From assembly GCA_902761685.1 (NCBI GenBank), contig CACWLI010000002.1, forward strand, positions 1 to 64,000: a DNA stretch of 64,000 nucleotides, given 5' to 3'. The position numbers and the translations under genes were made by a program. The stretch's first letter is position 1; each line of letters begins with the position of its first letter. The DNA comes from an uncultured Erysipelotrichaceae bacterium. Its GTDB lineage: Bacteria > Bacillota_I > Bacilli_A > RF39 > UBA660. Shown in pieces: positions 15,705 to 23,817 of the stretch. The notes under the pieces were generated by a model that saw only the letters and a program-made list of their open reading frames with translations, ran no database searches and was not told where the DNA came from.

Positions 15705-16636
15705 TGAAAAAATTAGTCTATTCATTAATTCTATTCTTTATATTGATAATTCCTATTTATGCTACTGAAATAGGCCACAATAGTCCCGGGTATGAAAGAA
15801 CTGAATCCAATAATTATGGAGTTAGTAAAAAATGGAATATTAACGATAATAATAAAAATAATATTCTAAATACTCCATATGTTGATGCTAGCAATAAAAT
15901 ATATGATTTTGCTGATATTCTTTCTGATGAAGATGAAAACGAATTAGCTTCATTAATAAATGGTTTTACTAATGAAACTGGTCTTGATTTTGTTTTTGTT
16001 AGTATAGATATGCCTTATACAAATGAAAAAGAAAATGAGGATTATTCAGCTAATTTTTATGATTATAATGATTTTGGAATAAAAAACGAAAATTATGGTG
16101 GAATAATATTAGTAAGAAATAAGTACGAATTTGATCCATATTATGTTGCTACTGAATTTGGAGAAACCCAATTATATTGTGATGAATCTTGTTTAGATAT
16201 AATTTTGGATAATATATATGATTATTTTCGTTCAGGTGACATTAAAGGAGGTATTACTTCATTAATTCATCAAGTTAAAAATAGATATGATAGAGGTTAT
16301 GATGAGGATAAATATTTTATTGATGAAAATGGTTCCTTAAAAGAAAAATATAGTTTACCATATTTTACAAGTATAATATCTGGAGCAATTGTTTCATTAC
16401 TTACTATGTTAGGACTTGTTAAGAAAAATAAAATGATATATAAAGCAAGTAATGCTAATGATTATTTAATTCAGTCATCTATTGAATACTTAAATAAATC
16501 AGATAATTTTGTATCAACTATTACAACACATCATACAATATCTTCAGATAGTTCTTCTTCTGGCGGTGGAGGTCATTCACATTCTGGATTTGGATCTTCT
16601 GGAGGTGGACATATAAGTGGTGGAAGACATGGGTAA
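15704..16636 (+). CDS. TPM-domain (YgcG-type) membrane protein
   Basis: Signal-type N-terminal helix (LVYSLILFFILIIPIYA), then a TPM domain at about residues 60-190 (YDFADILSDEDENELASLI, GLDFVFVSID), a membrane helix at about 225-242, and a cytoplasmic tail ending in a glycine/serine/histidine-rich segment (SSGGGGHSHSGFGSSGGG). This order matches the YgcG family. TPM domains have been linked to photosystem repair in plants and to membrane phosphatase-like activity; the bacterial role is unclear. It is coupled to the zinc-ribbon protein upstream, with a ribosome binding site AAGGAGGTG. Confidence 0.8.
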   Translation: MKKLVYSLILFFILIIPIYATEIGHNSPGYERTESNNYGVSKKWNINDNNKNNILNTPYVDASNKIYDFADILSDEDENELASLINGFTNETGLDFVFVSIDMPYTNEKENEDYSANFYDYNDFGIKNENYGGIILVRNKYEFDPYYVATEFGETQLYCDESCLDIILDNIYDYFRSGDIKGGITSLIHQVKNRYDRGYDEDKYFIDENGSLKEKYSLPYFTSIISGAIVSLLTMLGLVKKNKMIYKASNANDYLIQSSIEYLNKSDNFVSTITTHHTISSDSSSSGGGGHSHSGFGSSGGGHISGGRHG

Positions 16637-16685
16637 AAATAAAAGTACAATAGTGATATTATATATATGATAGAAAGAAGTAAAA

Positions 16686-17507
16686 ATGGAAAAGAAAGAG
16701 AATACAGTATTTTATAAAATATTAATCATTATATTACTTGTGGCCATTTGTATTTCAGTTTATTTTGGTTTTATTAAAAAGGGTAATATTTCCAACAATA
16801 ATCAAAATGAAAGTAAAAGTAATAGTAATTTAACAACTCAAGATGATAAACTAGAAGTTGAAGAAATTACAGGATTCAAAGTAAAGGAACTAACAGTTTC
16901 TATAAATGAAAAAAATTCTAAATTTACTATTTCTTATAATAAAACTAAAAAAGTAGATTCTGAAGGAAATAATAATGATGCGATGGAATATCAAATCTAT
17001 CTAAATAATGTTAAAGTAAATGGAGCTACTGGTTTTTACACTGTTGATGTTGAAAATGGAATGGGTGATTACGTTGAAGATGTTGATAGTAGTATTTTAA
17101 ACGTTGTTAAAGGTAGCGATGGAAAAGATTATTTGGTAGTTGTTTTTCATAATCCCAATGTATATGCAGGTGATGGAAGCAAAGAATTATATGTAATCAA
17201 TGATAATTCTAAATTACTTGCTCATATTGGTGAAGATGATTCAACTCAAATAGGAAATTTAACTGGAACTGGCAGTGAAAAATATAAAGATTCTTCTAAT
17301 AGTTACTTTAAATATAGTGTTGCTTCTGATAGAGTTTATTATTTAGTTGCAGAAGAATCTAAAGGTGAAAGAAGTGAATGTGACTTTACAGAATATTATT
17401 TAACCATAGATAATGGGAAAGCAGTAAATAATAAAAGTGTAGTTCTACATGGTAGTGAATTTTCTGGAGCAGCAGGAACTTTTGAAACAAAGATTGAAAT
17501 TAATTAA
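16686..17507 (+). CDS. Membrane-anchored extracellular protein, unknown
   Basis: A single N-terminal membrane anchor (YKILIIILLVAICISVYFGF) is followed by a low-complexity Asn/Ser/Lys linker (residues 32-50) and a beta-rich extracytoplasmic domain of about 220 residues with two cysteine-poor, glycine-containing repeats. No catalytic motif is seen. The family is not recognised; many such anchored proteins are encoded in this window (26461, 28379, 62349). It has its own terminator. The frame is well supported by codon use and a clean start after AGAAAGAAG. Confidence 0.65.
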   Translation: MEKKENTVFYKILIIILLVAICISVYFGFIKKGNISNNNQNESKSNSNLTTQDDKLEVEEITGFKVKELTVSINEKNSKFTISYNKTKKVDSEGNNNDAMEYQIYLNNVKVNGATGFYTVDVENGMGDYVEDVDSSILNVVKGSDGKDYLVVVFHNPNVYAGDGSKELYVINDNSKLLAHIGEDDSTQIGNLTGTGSEKYKDSSNSYFKYSVASDRVYYLVAEESKGERSECDFTEYYLTIDNGKAVNNKSVVLHGSEFSGAAGTFETKIEIN

Positions 17508-17515
17508 TATTAATA

Positions 17516-17546
17516 AAGAAGTATATAAATATTTATATGCTTTTTT
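17516..17546 (+). terminator. Terminator
   Basis: AGTATATAAAT and ATTTATATGCT arms followed by six T; a weak A-U stem. Confidence 0.5.
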
Positions 17547-17548
17547 AA

Positions 17549-17577
17549 TTGATTAAAAATTGATTGACTGATATAAT
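17549..17577 (+). promoter_or_regulatory. Promoter of the RNA-modification gene cluster
   Basis: TTGATT (17549-17554), 17 bases, TATAAT (17572-17577), followed by AGGAGGGG ahead of the methyltransferase start. Confidence 0.75.
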
Positions 17578-17600
17578 TAATTTAGTATTAGGAGGGGTCT

Positions 17601-18476
17601 ATGCTAGTAAGTAATGATTGGAAAGATTATGAATGTATTGATGCTGGAAATGGTGAAAAACTTGAAAGATGGAAAAATGTAATCTTAAGAAGACCAGATC
17701 CATGGGCACTATGGACTCATAAAAATACTTATGATTGGAATAATTACCACGCTATATATCACAGAAGTGATAAAGGTGGAGGATATTGGGAAAATGTTAA
17801 AAAATTCCCTGATTTTTGGACAGTCAATTATAAAGAATTAACGTTTAAAGTTAGTCCAACTGGATTTAAACATACAGGACTATTTCCTGAACAAGCTGCT
17901 AATTGGGATTTTATAATGAATAAAATAAAAAAATCTAATAGAAAAATTAAAGTATTAAATTTATTTGCTTATACTGGTGGTGCTACAATGGCAGCAAGTG
18001 CTGCTGGAGCTATTGAAGTGGTACATGTTGATGCATCTCAGGGAATGAATGATTGGGCAAAGGAAAATGCTAAATTGTCTCATTTAGAAAACAATAAGAT
18101 TAGATATATATGTGATGATTGTTTAAAATTTGTTGAAAGAGAGAAAAGAAGAGGAAATAAATATGATGCTATAATTATGGATCCTCCAACATATGGAAGA
18201 GGGCCATCTAAAGAATTATGGAGATTTGAAGATAGTTTAAATAGATTAATTGATGCTTGTATAGATATTTTAAGTGATGATCCATTATTTTTATTAATTA
18301 GTTCATATACAAAAGGAATTACACCAGAAATATTAAATAACGTATTAGTAACTGCTTGTGATGGTAAACTAAATAATGGAAGTATTAAAACTGATGAAAT
18401 AGGATTAAAAATAACAAATTCTAGTTTAATATTACCTTGTGGTGTTTATGGAAGGTGGGAGAAAGATGAAAGCTAA
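17601..18476 (+). CDS. SAM-dependent RNA methyltransferase (RlmI-like)
   Basis: Class I methyltransferase of the Methyltrans_SAM/RlmI-like family that probably methylates rRNA. SAM-binding motif I is VLNLFAYTGGATMAAS near residue 120, motif II acidic residue in VHVDASQGM near 144, and motif IV is MDPPTYGRG near 196. The N-terminal region (WKNVILRRPDPWALW, FKVSPTGFKHTGLFPEQA) is typical of this family. No PUA domain is present at the N terminus, unlike RlmI. Start after AGGAGGGG. It begins a cluster with a small membrane gene, an RluA synthase and a KsgA-like methylase, all overlapping or nearly so. Confidence 0.85.
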   Translation: MLVSNDWKDYECIDAGNGEKLERWKNVILRRPDPWALWTHKNTYDWNNYHAIYHRSDKGGGYWENVKKFPDFWTVNYKELTFKVSPTGFKHTGLFPEQAANWDFIMNKIKKSNRKIKVLNLFAYTGGATMAASAAGAIEVVHVDASQGMNDWAKENAKLSHLENNKIRYICDDCLKFVEREKRRGNKYDAIIMDPPTYGRGPSKELWRFEDSLNRLIDACIDILSDDPLFLLISSYTKGITPEILNNVLVTACDGKLNNGSIKTDEIGLKITNSSLILPCGVYGRWEKDES

Positions 18477-18819
18477 ATTAATAGCAAAGTGTATTTTTGT
18501 ATTTTTCTTATCTATTATATTGGTCTGTTTGATATTTATAATATTTGATAAAGCAGGTACAGGAACTGGAATATATGAGCCACCTAAATTAGTTGACTAT
18601 GTAATAGTTGATAAGACTGATTATTGTGAAGATACTAGGGAATTAATTTATAGTGACAAAAAGTATAATTATTATTTGCCGTGTACTAAAAGTTCAACTG
18701 TATTTCTAGAATGGGATGAAGGTGTTACTGATCCACTAAAATTTGCAATTGAAAATGAAAAAGTTACGATTGATTCTTTAATAGAACATGGTCTTGGTGT
18801 TATAAAAGATGAAAAATAA
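18466..18819 (+). CDS. Small single-span membrane protein (117 aa)
   Basis: N-terminal hydrophobic anchor (CIFVFFLSIILVCLIFIIF), then a short extracytoplasmic domain with two cysteines (near residues 48 and 68) that could form a disulfide. The ATG at 18466 follows GGAAGGTGGGAG and is preferred over an in-frame ATG at 18439. It overlaps the methyltransferase by 11 bases and the RluA gene by 11 bases, so it is embedded in the RNA-modification operon. Not recognised; it may be a passenger with an envelope role. Confidence 0.65.
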   Translation: MKAKLIAKCIFVFFLSIILVCLIFIIFDKAGTGTGIYEPPKLVDYVIVDKTDYCEDTRELIYSDKKYNYYLPCTKSSTVFLEWDEGVTDPLKFAIENEKVTIDSLIEHGLGVIKDEK

Positions 18820-19471
18820 TATAAATATAATATATGAAGATAATCACTTATTAGTTGTTGAAAAACCAATTAATGTACCAGTTCAAGAAGATAATAGCAA
18901 AGATAAAGATTTATTAAATATTTTGAAAGATTATATTAAGGTAAAGTATAATAAACCTGGTAACGTTTATTTAGGATTAGTTCATAGACTTGATAGACCT
19001 GTTGGTGGTATAATGGTATTTGCTAAAACTAGTAAGTGTGCTTCAAGGTTATCTGAACAAATAAGACTTAATAAGTTTAACAAAATATATAATGCAGTAG
19101 TAATTAATAAAATTAATGATTTTGGTAGACTTGAGGATTATTTGTTAAAAGATACAAAGAATAATATAGTTAAAGTTGATAAGAATGGAAAAAAATCTAT
19201 TCTTAATTATAAAAAATTAAGTTTTAAAAATAATATGAGTTTGATTGAAATTAAATTAGAAACTGGAAGAAGCCATCAAATAAGAGTTCAATTATCTCAT
19301 AATGGTAATCCATTGTATGGTGATCAAAAATATAATAAAACTAGTAAAGTTGGTGAACAATTAGCTCTTTTTGCAAAGAAGTTAGAATTTTATCATCCAG
19401 TTACTAACGAGTTATTAACATTTGAACTTGATTTACCTGATAGATTCCCATTTAGTATATTTAAAGAATAA
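18809..19471 (+). CDS. RluA-family pseudouridine synthase
   Basis: Converts uridine to pseudouridine in rRNA or tRNA. The catalytic motif HRLDRPVGG carries the nucleophile Asp62, and KLETGRSHQIRVQLSHNGNP forms the second conserved block near residue 150. The protein is 220 aa, shorter than full RluA/RluD proteins, because there is no S4 domain. It overlaps the small membrane gene by 11 bases and is followed 10 bases later by the KsgA-like gene, consistent with an operon for RNA modification. The exact target site cannot be assigned. Confidence 0.88.
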   Translation: MKNNINIIYEDNHLLVVEKPINVPVQEDNSKDKDLLNILKDYIKVKYNKPGNVYLGLVHRLDRPVGGIMVFAKTSKCASRLSEQIRLNKFNKIYNAVVINKINDFGRLEDYLLKDTKNNIVKVDKNGKKSILNYKKLSFKNNMSLIEIKLETGRSHQIRVQLSHNGNPLYGDQKYNKTSKVGEQLALFAKKLEFYHPVTNELLTFELDLPDRFPFSIFKE

Positions 19472-19481
19472 AGAGGTATGT

Positions 19482-20276
19482 ATGGAAGAAGAATTTATTA
19501 ATGATATTAATTATTTAGATCAACATTTTTTAATTGATAAGACTATTATAAATGCATTTATTGATGCATCTCATTTAAAGATAAATGAAAATGTAGTTGA
19601 AATTGGTCCTGGTAAGGGAGATATAAGTGATACTATAGCAAGAAGAGTTAATCATTTAACTTGCATTGAAATAGATAGAAATTTAGAACCATTTATTAAT
19701 GTATTAAAGGATAGACATAGTAATATCGATGTAATGTATGGAAGTGCATTAAATGTTTATATTCCTAAATGTGATAAGATTATTTCTGCACTACCATATT
19801 CAATTACTGAACCATTTATTGAAAAGCTAATTAGATGTGATTTTGATGAAGCAATTTTAATAGTTGGAAAGAGATTTGCTGATAATGTTGTAGAAAAGAA
19901 TCATAATAAATTAGCCTTACTTACTAATTCATTCTTTAGAGTTGAAAAAATAATGGATATTGGACCAGATGCTTTTGATCCAAGACCAAGAGTTATGTCA
20001 TCAATGATTAGAATAATTCCTATAAAAAGAGAGGATTTAAATCTTAATTTTAGAAAATTCATTTTTAGAGAAATGTTCTTTTATAGAGATAGAAAACTAA
20101 AAAATAATTTAATGGAAGCATTAATTGAGTTTGTTAAATTACATGGAAAAAAATTGACTAAAAAAGAAAGTAAATCTATTATTGATGGATATAATTTACC
20201 AAAAGAAATGTTAAATAAGAGAATGGAAAATTTATCTAATGATGAATATGAAATACTATATAATGCATTAAAGTAA
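19482..20276 (+). CDS. KsgA/Erm-family rRNA adenine dimethyltransferase
   Basis: Member of the rRNA adenine N6-methyltransferase family. QHFLID near residue 14, the SAM motif EIGPGKGDIS near residue 43 and CIEIDRN near 64 are clear. Motif IV reads SALPYSITEPF instead of the NLPYxIxxP of RsmA, so the Asn that contacts the adenine is replaced by Ala; the enzyme may be a diverged paralogue. A C-terminal helical domain is present. The ATG at 19482 follows AAAGAGGT. Erm-like activity (macrolide resistance) is possible, given the antibiotic-type gene next downstream, but KsgA-like rRNA maturation is equally likely. Confidence 0.75.
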   Translation: MEEEFINDINYLDQHFLIDKTIINAFIDASHLKINENVVEIGPGKGDISDTIARRVNHLTCIEIDRNLEPFINVLKDRHSNIDVMYGSALNVYIPKCDKIISALPYSITEPFIEKLIRCDFDEAILIVGKRFADNVVEKNHNKLALLTNSFFRVEKIMDIGPDAFDPRPRVMSSMIRIIPIKREDLNLNFRKFIFREMFFYRDRKLKNNLMEALIEFVKLHGKKLTKKESKSIIDGYNLPKEMLNKRMENLSNDEYEILYNALK

Positions 20277-20299
20277 CAAAAAAATATTTGTTACTTTTT
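20271..20299 (+). terminator. Terminator of the RNA-modification operon
   Basis: AAGTAACAAA and TTTGTTACTT arms with an A-rich loop, followed by T run; separates this operon from the ABC-F leader. Confidence 0.7.
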
Positions 20300-20301
20300 A
20301 A

Positions 20302-20329
20302 TTGATATAAATAATTATTATGATATAAT
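20302..20329 (+). promoter_or_regulatory. Promoter of the ABC-F::APH gene
   Basis: TTGATA (20302-20307), 16 bases, TATAAT (20324-20329) with TGA just before the -10. Transcription would begin near 20336, a few bases ahead of the leader-peptide binding site. Confidence 0.75.
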
Positions 20330-20348
20330 ATGTACGAAGGGTGATATT

Positions 20349-20405
20349 ATGTGTATATATAAGCAAACTGTAATTATTTATACAAGTGATATCACACTTT
20401 GTTAG
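20349..20405 (+). CDS. 18-aa leader peptide of the ABC-F::APH gene
   Basis: The frame MCIYKQTVIIYTSDITLC starts at 20349 after AAGGGTGAT, a strong ribosome binding site, and ends at TAG 20403. It lies between the promoter and an intrinsic terminator whose 5' arm (20392-20404) overlaps its last four codons and stop. This is the arrangement of ribosome-stalling leaders in front of antibiotic-resistance ABC-F and erm genes. A drug-stalled ribosome in the first half would leave segment 20382-20388 free to pair with 20395-20402 and prevent termination. Stalling itself is inference. Confidence 0.65.
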   Translation: MCIYKQTVIIYTSDITLC

Positions 20406-20441
20406 AATCCTTTAAAGATTATAACAAGTGTGAATTTTTTT
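20382..20441 (+). promoter_or_regulatory. Transcription attenuator with alternative hairpins
   Basis: ACAAGTG (20382-20388) can pair with CACTTTGT (20395-20402, one bulged T): antiterminator. The same strand TCACACTTTGTTA (20392-20404) can instead pair with TAACAAGTGTGA (20422-20433), which is followed by seven T (20435-20441): terminator. ACAAGTG occurs in both competing arms, a hallmark of attenuation. Confidence 0.7.
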
Positions 20442-20471
20442 GCATGTAATGATTTAAAGGAGAAATGAAAA

Positions 20472-22847
20472 ATGTTAGAAATAAGTTTAAATAAAGTAAG
20501 TAAAAACTATGGTTTTAATAGTGTTTTAAAAGATTTATCTTTTGATATAAAAACAGGTGAGAAGATTTCGCTAATAGGCAGTAATGGGTGTGGTAAAACA
20601 ACAACACTTCGTTTAATTATGGGACTTGAAAATTGTGATAGTGGAACAATTAACATTAGAAAAGGTGCTAGTATAGGATATCTAACTCAAATACCACCAC
20701 TAGAAATGGACGATATAAAAGCAAATGATGTTTTTTTAAGAGGTGTTAAAGATTTAATTGAACTTGATAACAAAATAAAACAATATGTTGATACTATGGA
20801 TTCAAGTGAAAAATCTATAAAGGGTCTTGATAAGTTACAAGAAGAATTTAGAATTAAGGGTGGATACCAGTTAAATGAAAAAGTAGAAAAAATAAAATAT
20901 GGTTTTAAATTATCAAATGATTTATTGAATACTGAATATAATAATTTAAGTGGTGGAGAAAAGACTATTGTTAATTTAGCATCTTTAGTTTTAAGTAATC
21001 CTGATATCTTGCTCTTAGATGAACCAACTAATCACTTAGATATTGAGACTTTAGAATGGTTTGAAGAATATTTAAAGTCTTATAATGGAAGTGTAATTAT
21101 AGTAAGTCATGATAGATATTTTTTAGATAGAGTTGTCAATAAAATAATTTGTTTAGAAAATGGAAATGCCGATATTTACAATGGTAATTATTCATATTTT
21201 ATAGAAGAATCTGAAAAGAGATTGATGATTGAATTTCAAAATTATAAAAATCAACAAAAAGAAATAAAAGCAATCAAAGAAGCAATTATTAGATATAAAG
21301 AATGGGGTAATAAAGGTGATAATCCAACGTTTTTTAGAAGAGCAAATGCTCTACAAAAAAGACTAGACCGTATGGAAGTTATTGAAAAACCAAAAACTAA
21401 AACTGATTTGAGAATAAATTTAACTATGGACAATAGAAGTGCTAATCATGTGTTAACTATTAAAAACTTAGATTTGAGTATAGGTGAAAAAGAACTTTTT
21501 GTAAAGTCAAATATGGAAGTGTATTATAAAGAACGAGTTTGTTTAATGGGAAAAAATGGTAGTGGCAAAACCACATTAATTAAAAATATAATAAATAATA
21601 CACATGAAAATATAAAATTGGGTGCAAATACTGAAATTGGATATTTACCTCAAGAGATTAGATTTGACAATGATGAGTTGACAGTTTATGAATATATGAG
21701 AAGTATTTTTATTGGTGGAGAAAGTGAACTTAGAAGTAAACTAAGTAGTTATTATTTTGATGAAGAGGGAATATTTAAAAGATTGAAGACTTTAAGTGGT
21801 GGTGAAAAGGTTAGAATTAAATTACTTGAATTAGTCTTAAAAAAATCTAATTTTCTAATTCTTGATGAACCTACAAACCACATTGATATTGATACTAGAG
21901 AAATATTAGAGTCTGCATTAAGTGATTTTGATGGTACTATATTATTTATTTCACATGATAGATATTTTATTAACAAGTTGGCAACAAAAATTGTAAGAAT
22001 TGAAAATAAAAGATTTATTTCTTATGATGGTAATTATGATAGTATTAAAAATAAGATTGTAGTTAATACAGTAAATGAAAAAAAAGAAGAAAAGATTGAT
22101 ATAAAGGGAAGCAATAGATTAAATGAATTCTTGAATGATGCTAATAAAATAGAAGAAATTACAATTGGATGTAATTCAAAAGTATATAAAATTAGAAAAA
22201 AGAGTAAAACATTTTATTTAAAGATAGCAAATCATTTAAGTAAAGAGTCAATAGCTCTTGATTATTTAAAAGATAAAATAAGTGTTCCTGAAAAAGTTTT
22301 TTATGAAAAATATAATAATAAGTCTTATTTATTGACTAAAGAAGTTAAGGGTGAAATGCTTTGTAGTGATTATTATGAAAATAATCCTTTAAAGGGTATA
22401 GATATAATAGTTGAAGCATTTAATCATTTATATAATATAGACTATTCAGATTGTATGATTGATGAAACTATTTCTCATAAAATAAATGAAATAGAGAAAA
22501 ATATTTCTAGTATTAAAGAAGAAAATATTAAAAAAGAATATCTTGATCGTTTTCATAGTAAAAATGGTATTTTAAAATATCTAAAAGGAAACATGCCAAA
22601 ACAGATAATTGGATTTACTCATGGAGATATGTCATTACCAAATATATTTGCTCAGGATGGTCATTTTAGTGGTTTAATTGATGTAGGAAATGCGGGATTG
22701 TGTGATATTTATTTTGATTTAGTTGTGTGTGAAATGTCTATTGAAAGAAATTATGGAAAAGAATATGTAGATATTTTTTATGATAAAATTGGAATAGAGA
22801 AAGATGAATTTAAAAGTGATTACTATAGAATACTATTATGTTTATAA
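20472..22847 (+). CDS. ABC-F ribosomal-protection protein fused to APH(3')-like aminoglycoside kinase
   Basis: One 791-aa frame. Residues 1-535 are an ABC-F protein with two ATPase domains: Walker A GSNGCGKT 36-43, signature LSGGE 159-163, Walker B LLLDEP ending near 185; second Walker A GKNGSGKT 360-367, LSGGE 441-445, LILDEP near 464. The interdomain linker (about 235-310) is the segment that enters the ribosome in resistance ABC-Fs. After a short linker, residues 548-791 match APH(3') kinases along their length: Lys584 in FYLKI, Glu592, VPEKVFYEKYNNKSYLL, the Brenner box HGDMSLPN 717-724 (Asp719) and IDVG (Asp737), the same 18-residue spacing as Asp190/Asp208 of APH(3')-IIIa. An ABC-F::APH fusion is new to me. 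Leader and attenuator precede it. Confidence 0.88.
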   Translation: MLEISLNKVSKNYGFNSVLKDLSFDIKTGEKISLIGSNGCGKTTTLRLIMGLENCDSGTINIRKGASIGYLTQIPPLEMDDIKANDVFLRGVKDLIELDNKIKQYVDTMDSSEKSIKGLDKLQEEFRIKGGYQLNEKVEKIKYGFKLSNDLLNTEYNNLSGGEKTIVNLASLVLSNPDILLLDEPTNHLDIETLEWFEEYLKSYNGSVIIVSHDRYFLDRVVNKIICLENGNADIYNGNYSYFIEESEKRLMIEFQNYKNQQKEIKAIKEAIIRYKEWGNKGDNPTFFRRANALQKRLDRMEVIEKPKTKTDLRINLTMDNRSANHVLTIKNLDLSIGEKELFVKSNMEVYYKERVCLMGKNGSGKTTLIKNIINNTHENIKLGANTEIGYLPQEIRFDNDELTVYEYMRSIFIGGESELRSKLSSYYFDEEGIFKRLKTLSGGEKVRIKLLELVLKKSNFLILDEPTNHIDIDTREILESALSDFDGTILFISHDRYFINKLATKIVRIENKRFISYDGNYDSIKNKIVVNTVNEKKEEKIDIKGSNRLNEFLNDANKIEEITIGCNSKVYKIRKKSKTFYLKIANHLSKESIALDYLKDKISVPEKVFYEKYNNKSYLLTKEVKGEMLCSDYYENNPLKGIDIIVEAFNHLYNIDYSDCMIDETISHKINEIEKNISSIKEENIKKEYLDRFHSKNGILKYLKGNMPKQIIGFTHGDMSLPNIFAQDGHFSGLIDVGNAGLCDIYFDLVVCEMSIERNYGKEYVDIFYDKIGIEKDEFKSDYYRILLCL

Positions 22848-22852
22848 AAAAA

Positions 22853-22877
22853 CTAGGATTTATTCCTAGCTTTTTTA
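22853..22877. terminator. Bidirectional terminator
   Basis: CTAGGA, TTTAT loop, TCCTAG with flanking A and T runs, between the convergent ABC-F::APH gene and the next minus-strand gene. Confidence 0.8.
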
Positions 22878-23735
22878 TTCCCATCTTTGGTTCATAGATT
22901 CTTTTTTTGATAATATCCAATCGTGACTATTAGAAATTATAACGCTTTTACAGTATTCACACACATTAGTTGCATTATTTTTTAATGGTGCATTACAGTT
23001 AGGGCATTTATTATCATTTTGACTTACTGTTTTAGTGAATGTTAATTTGTATGTCATAACTACTTTTTTCTTATCATTTCCTCTAAGTGTATTTTCATTT
23101 GAATCTACAACATAATCATAAAATGAAACAGTCAATAATGTTTGTATAGTTAATAAGCTATTAGTATAATTAAAATCAATTATTTTATTATTTATTAAAT
23201 TGAAGTCTTTCATTATATTTTTTTGTTTTTTAATACTTAGTGCTTTTAATTGAGAATGATAAGAATTATATAATTCATTTGTTAAAATTTTCTCTAGAGT
23301 TTTATAATCAAAGTCCATCCATGCATTTTGTGTATCTAAATATATTTTATAAGATTTTTCTAAAAATTCTTTTTCATTAAAATCAGGTATTATTTGTTTT
23401 ATTTTATCAATTGAATATGAAGTATATTTAAAATCATTAGAATAGTTTTTGTTTTTTTGTTTATTAATATCTTCTATTATTGCGGCAACAAAAAAGATTA
23501 AGAAAATAGCTATGATAAATGTTGTCATTATAGGATCAGAATCTCCTGATCCACTTGAGCTGTAACTACTGCCTGAGTCCCAACTGCTTCCATAATCCCA
23601 GCTACTGTCTGAGTCCCATCCACCTGAATCATAACTTGTATCCCATCCACTATCTAATGCATGTACTATGACAAAATTAAAAGTAAATAATGATATTATT
23701 AATACAAAAATTGTAATATATCTATTCTTTCTCAT
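22875..23735 (-). CDS. Tim44-like secreted-loop membrane protein with C-terminal zinc ribbon
   Basis: A signal-like N-terminal helix ending in VHA is followed by an unusual Ser/Gly/Trp/Asp-rich low-complexity segment (repeated WDSG/SSWD units, residues 25-60), a membrane helix (TTFIIAIFLIFFVAAII), and a cytoplasmic Tim44-like domain of about 140 residues. The C terminus holds a zinc ribbon, CPNCNAP and CEYCKS. The start at 23735 follows AGAGGTC. The SWDSG-type spacer echoes the SSSGGGG tails of TPM-domain proteins (16560). Function unknown; possibly a membrane tether. Confidence 0.68.
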   Translation of the reverse strand: MRKNRYITIFVLIISLFTFNFVIVHALDSGWDTSYDSGGWDSDSSWDYGSSWDSGSSYSSSGSGDSDPIMTTFIIAIFLIFFVAAIIEDINKQKNKNYSNDFKYTSYSIDKIKQIIPDFNEKEFLEKSYKIYLDTQNAWMDFDYKTLEKILTNELYNSYHSQLKALSIKKQKNIMKDFNLINNKIIDFNYTNSLLTIQTLLTVSFYDYVVDSNENTLRGNDKKKVVMTYKLTFTKTVSQNDNKCPNCNAPLKNNATNVCEYCKSVIISNSHDWILSKKESMNQRWE

Positions 23736-23785
23736 ATTGACCTCTATTGTAATAATTATATCATTATATAATTTCTTTATAAACA

Positions 23786-23817
23786 AAAAAAAGAAAAAGC
23801 TTTTACTTTTTCTTCTT
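23786..23817 (-). terminator. Terminator of the symporter gene
   Basis: On the minus strand AAGAAAAAG, loop, CTTTTTCTT, then a run of T; overlaps the coding 3' end. Confidence 0.6.

Noticed and set aside
16560..16640. Low-complexity GGGGHSHSG segment as a frameshift or assembly artefact
   Set aside because: Such glycine/serine/histidine tails are normal for YgcG-type TPM proteins and the frame ends with a proper stop.
19482..20276. Erm macrolide-resistance methylase forming a resistance island with the ABC-F::APH gene
   Set aside because: It lies in an RNA-modification operon with RluA and a methyltransferase, ends in its own terminator before the ABC-F promoter, and its motif IV is not Erm-like; KsgA-like is safer.
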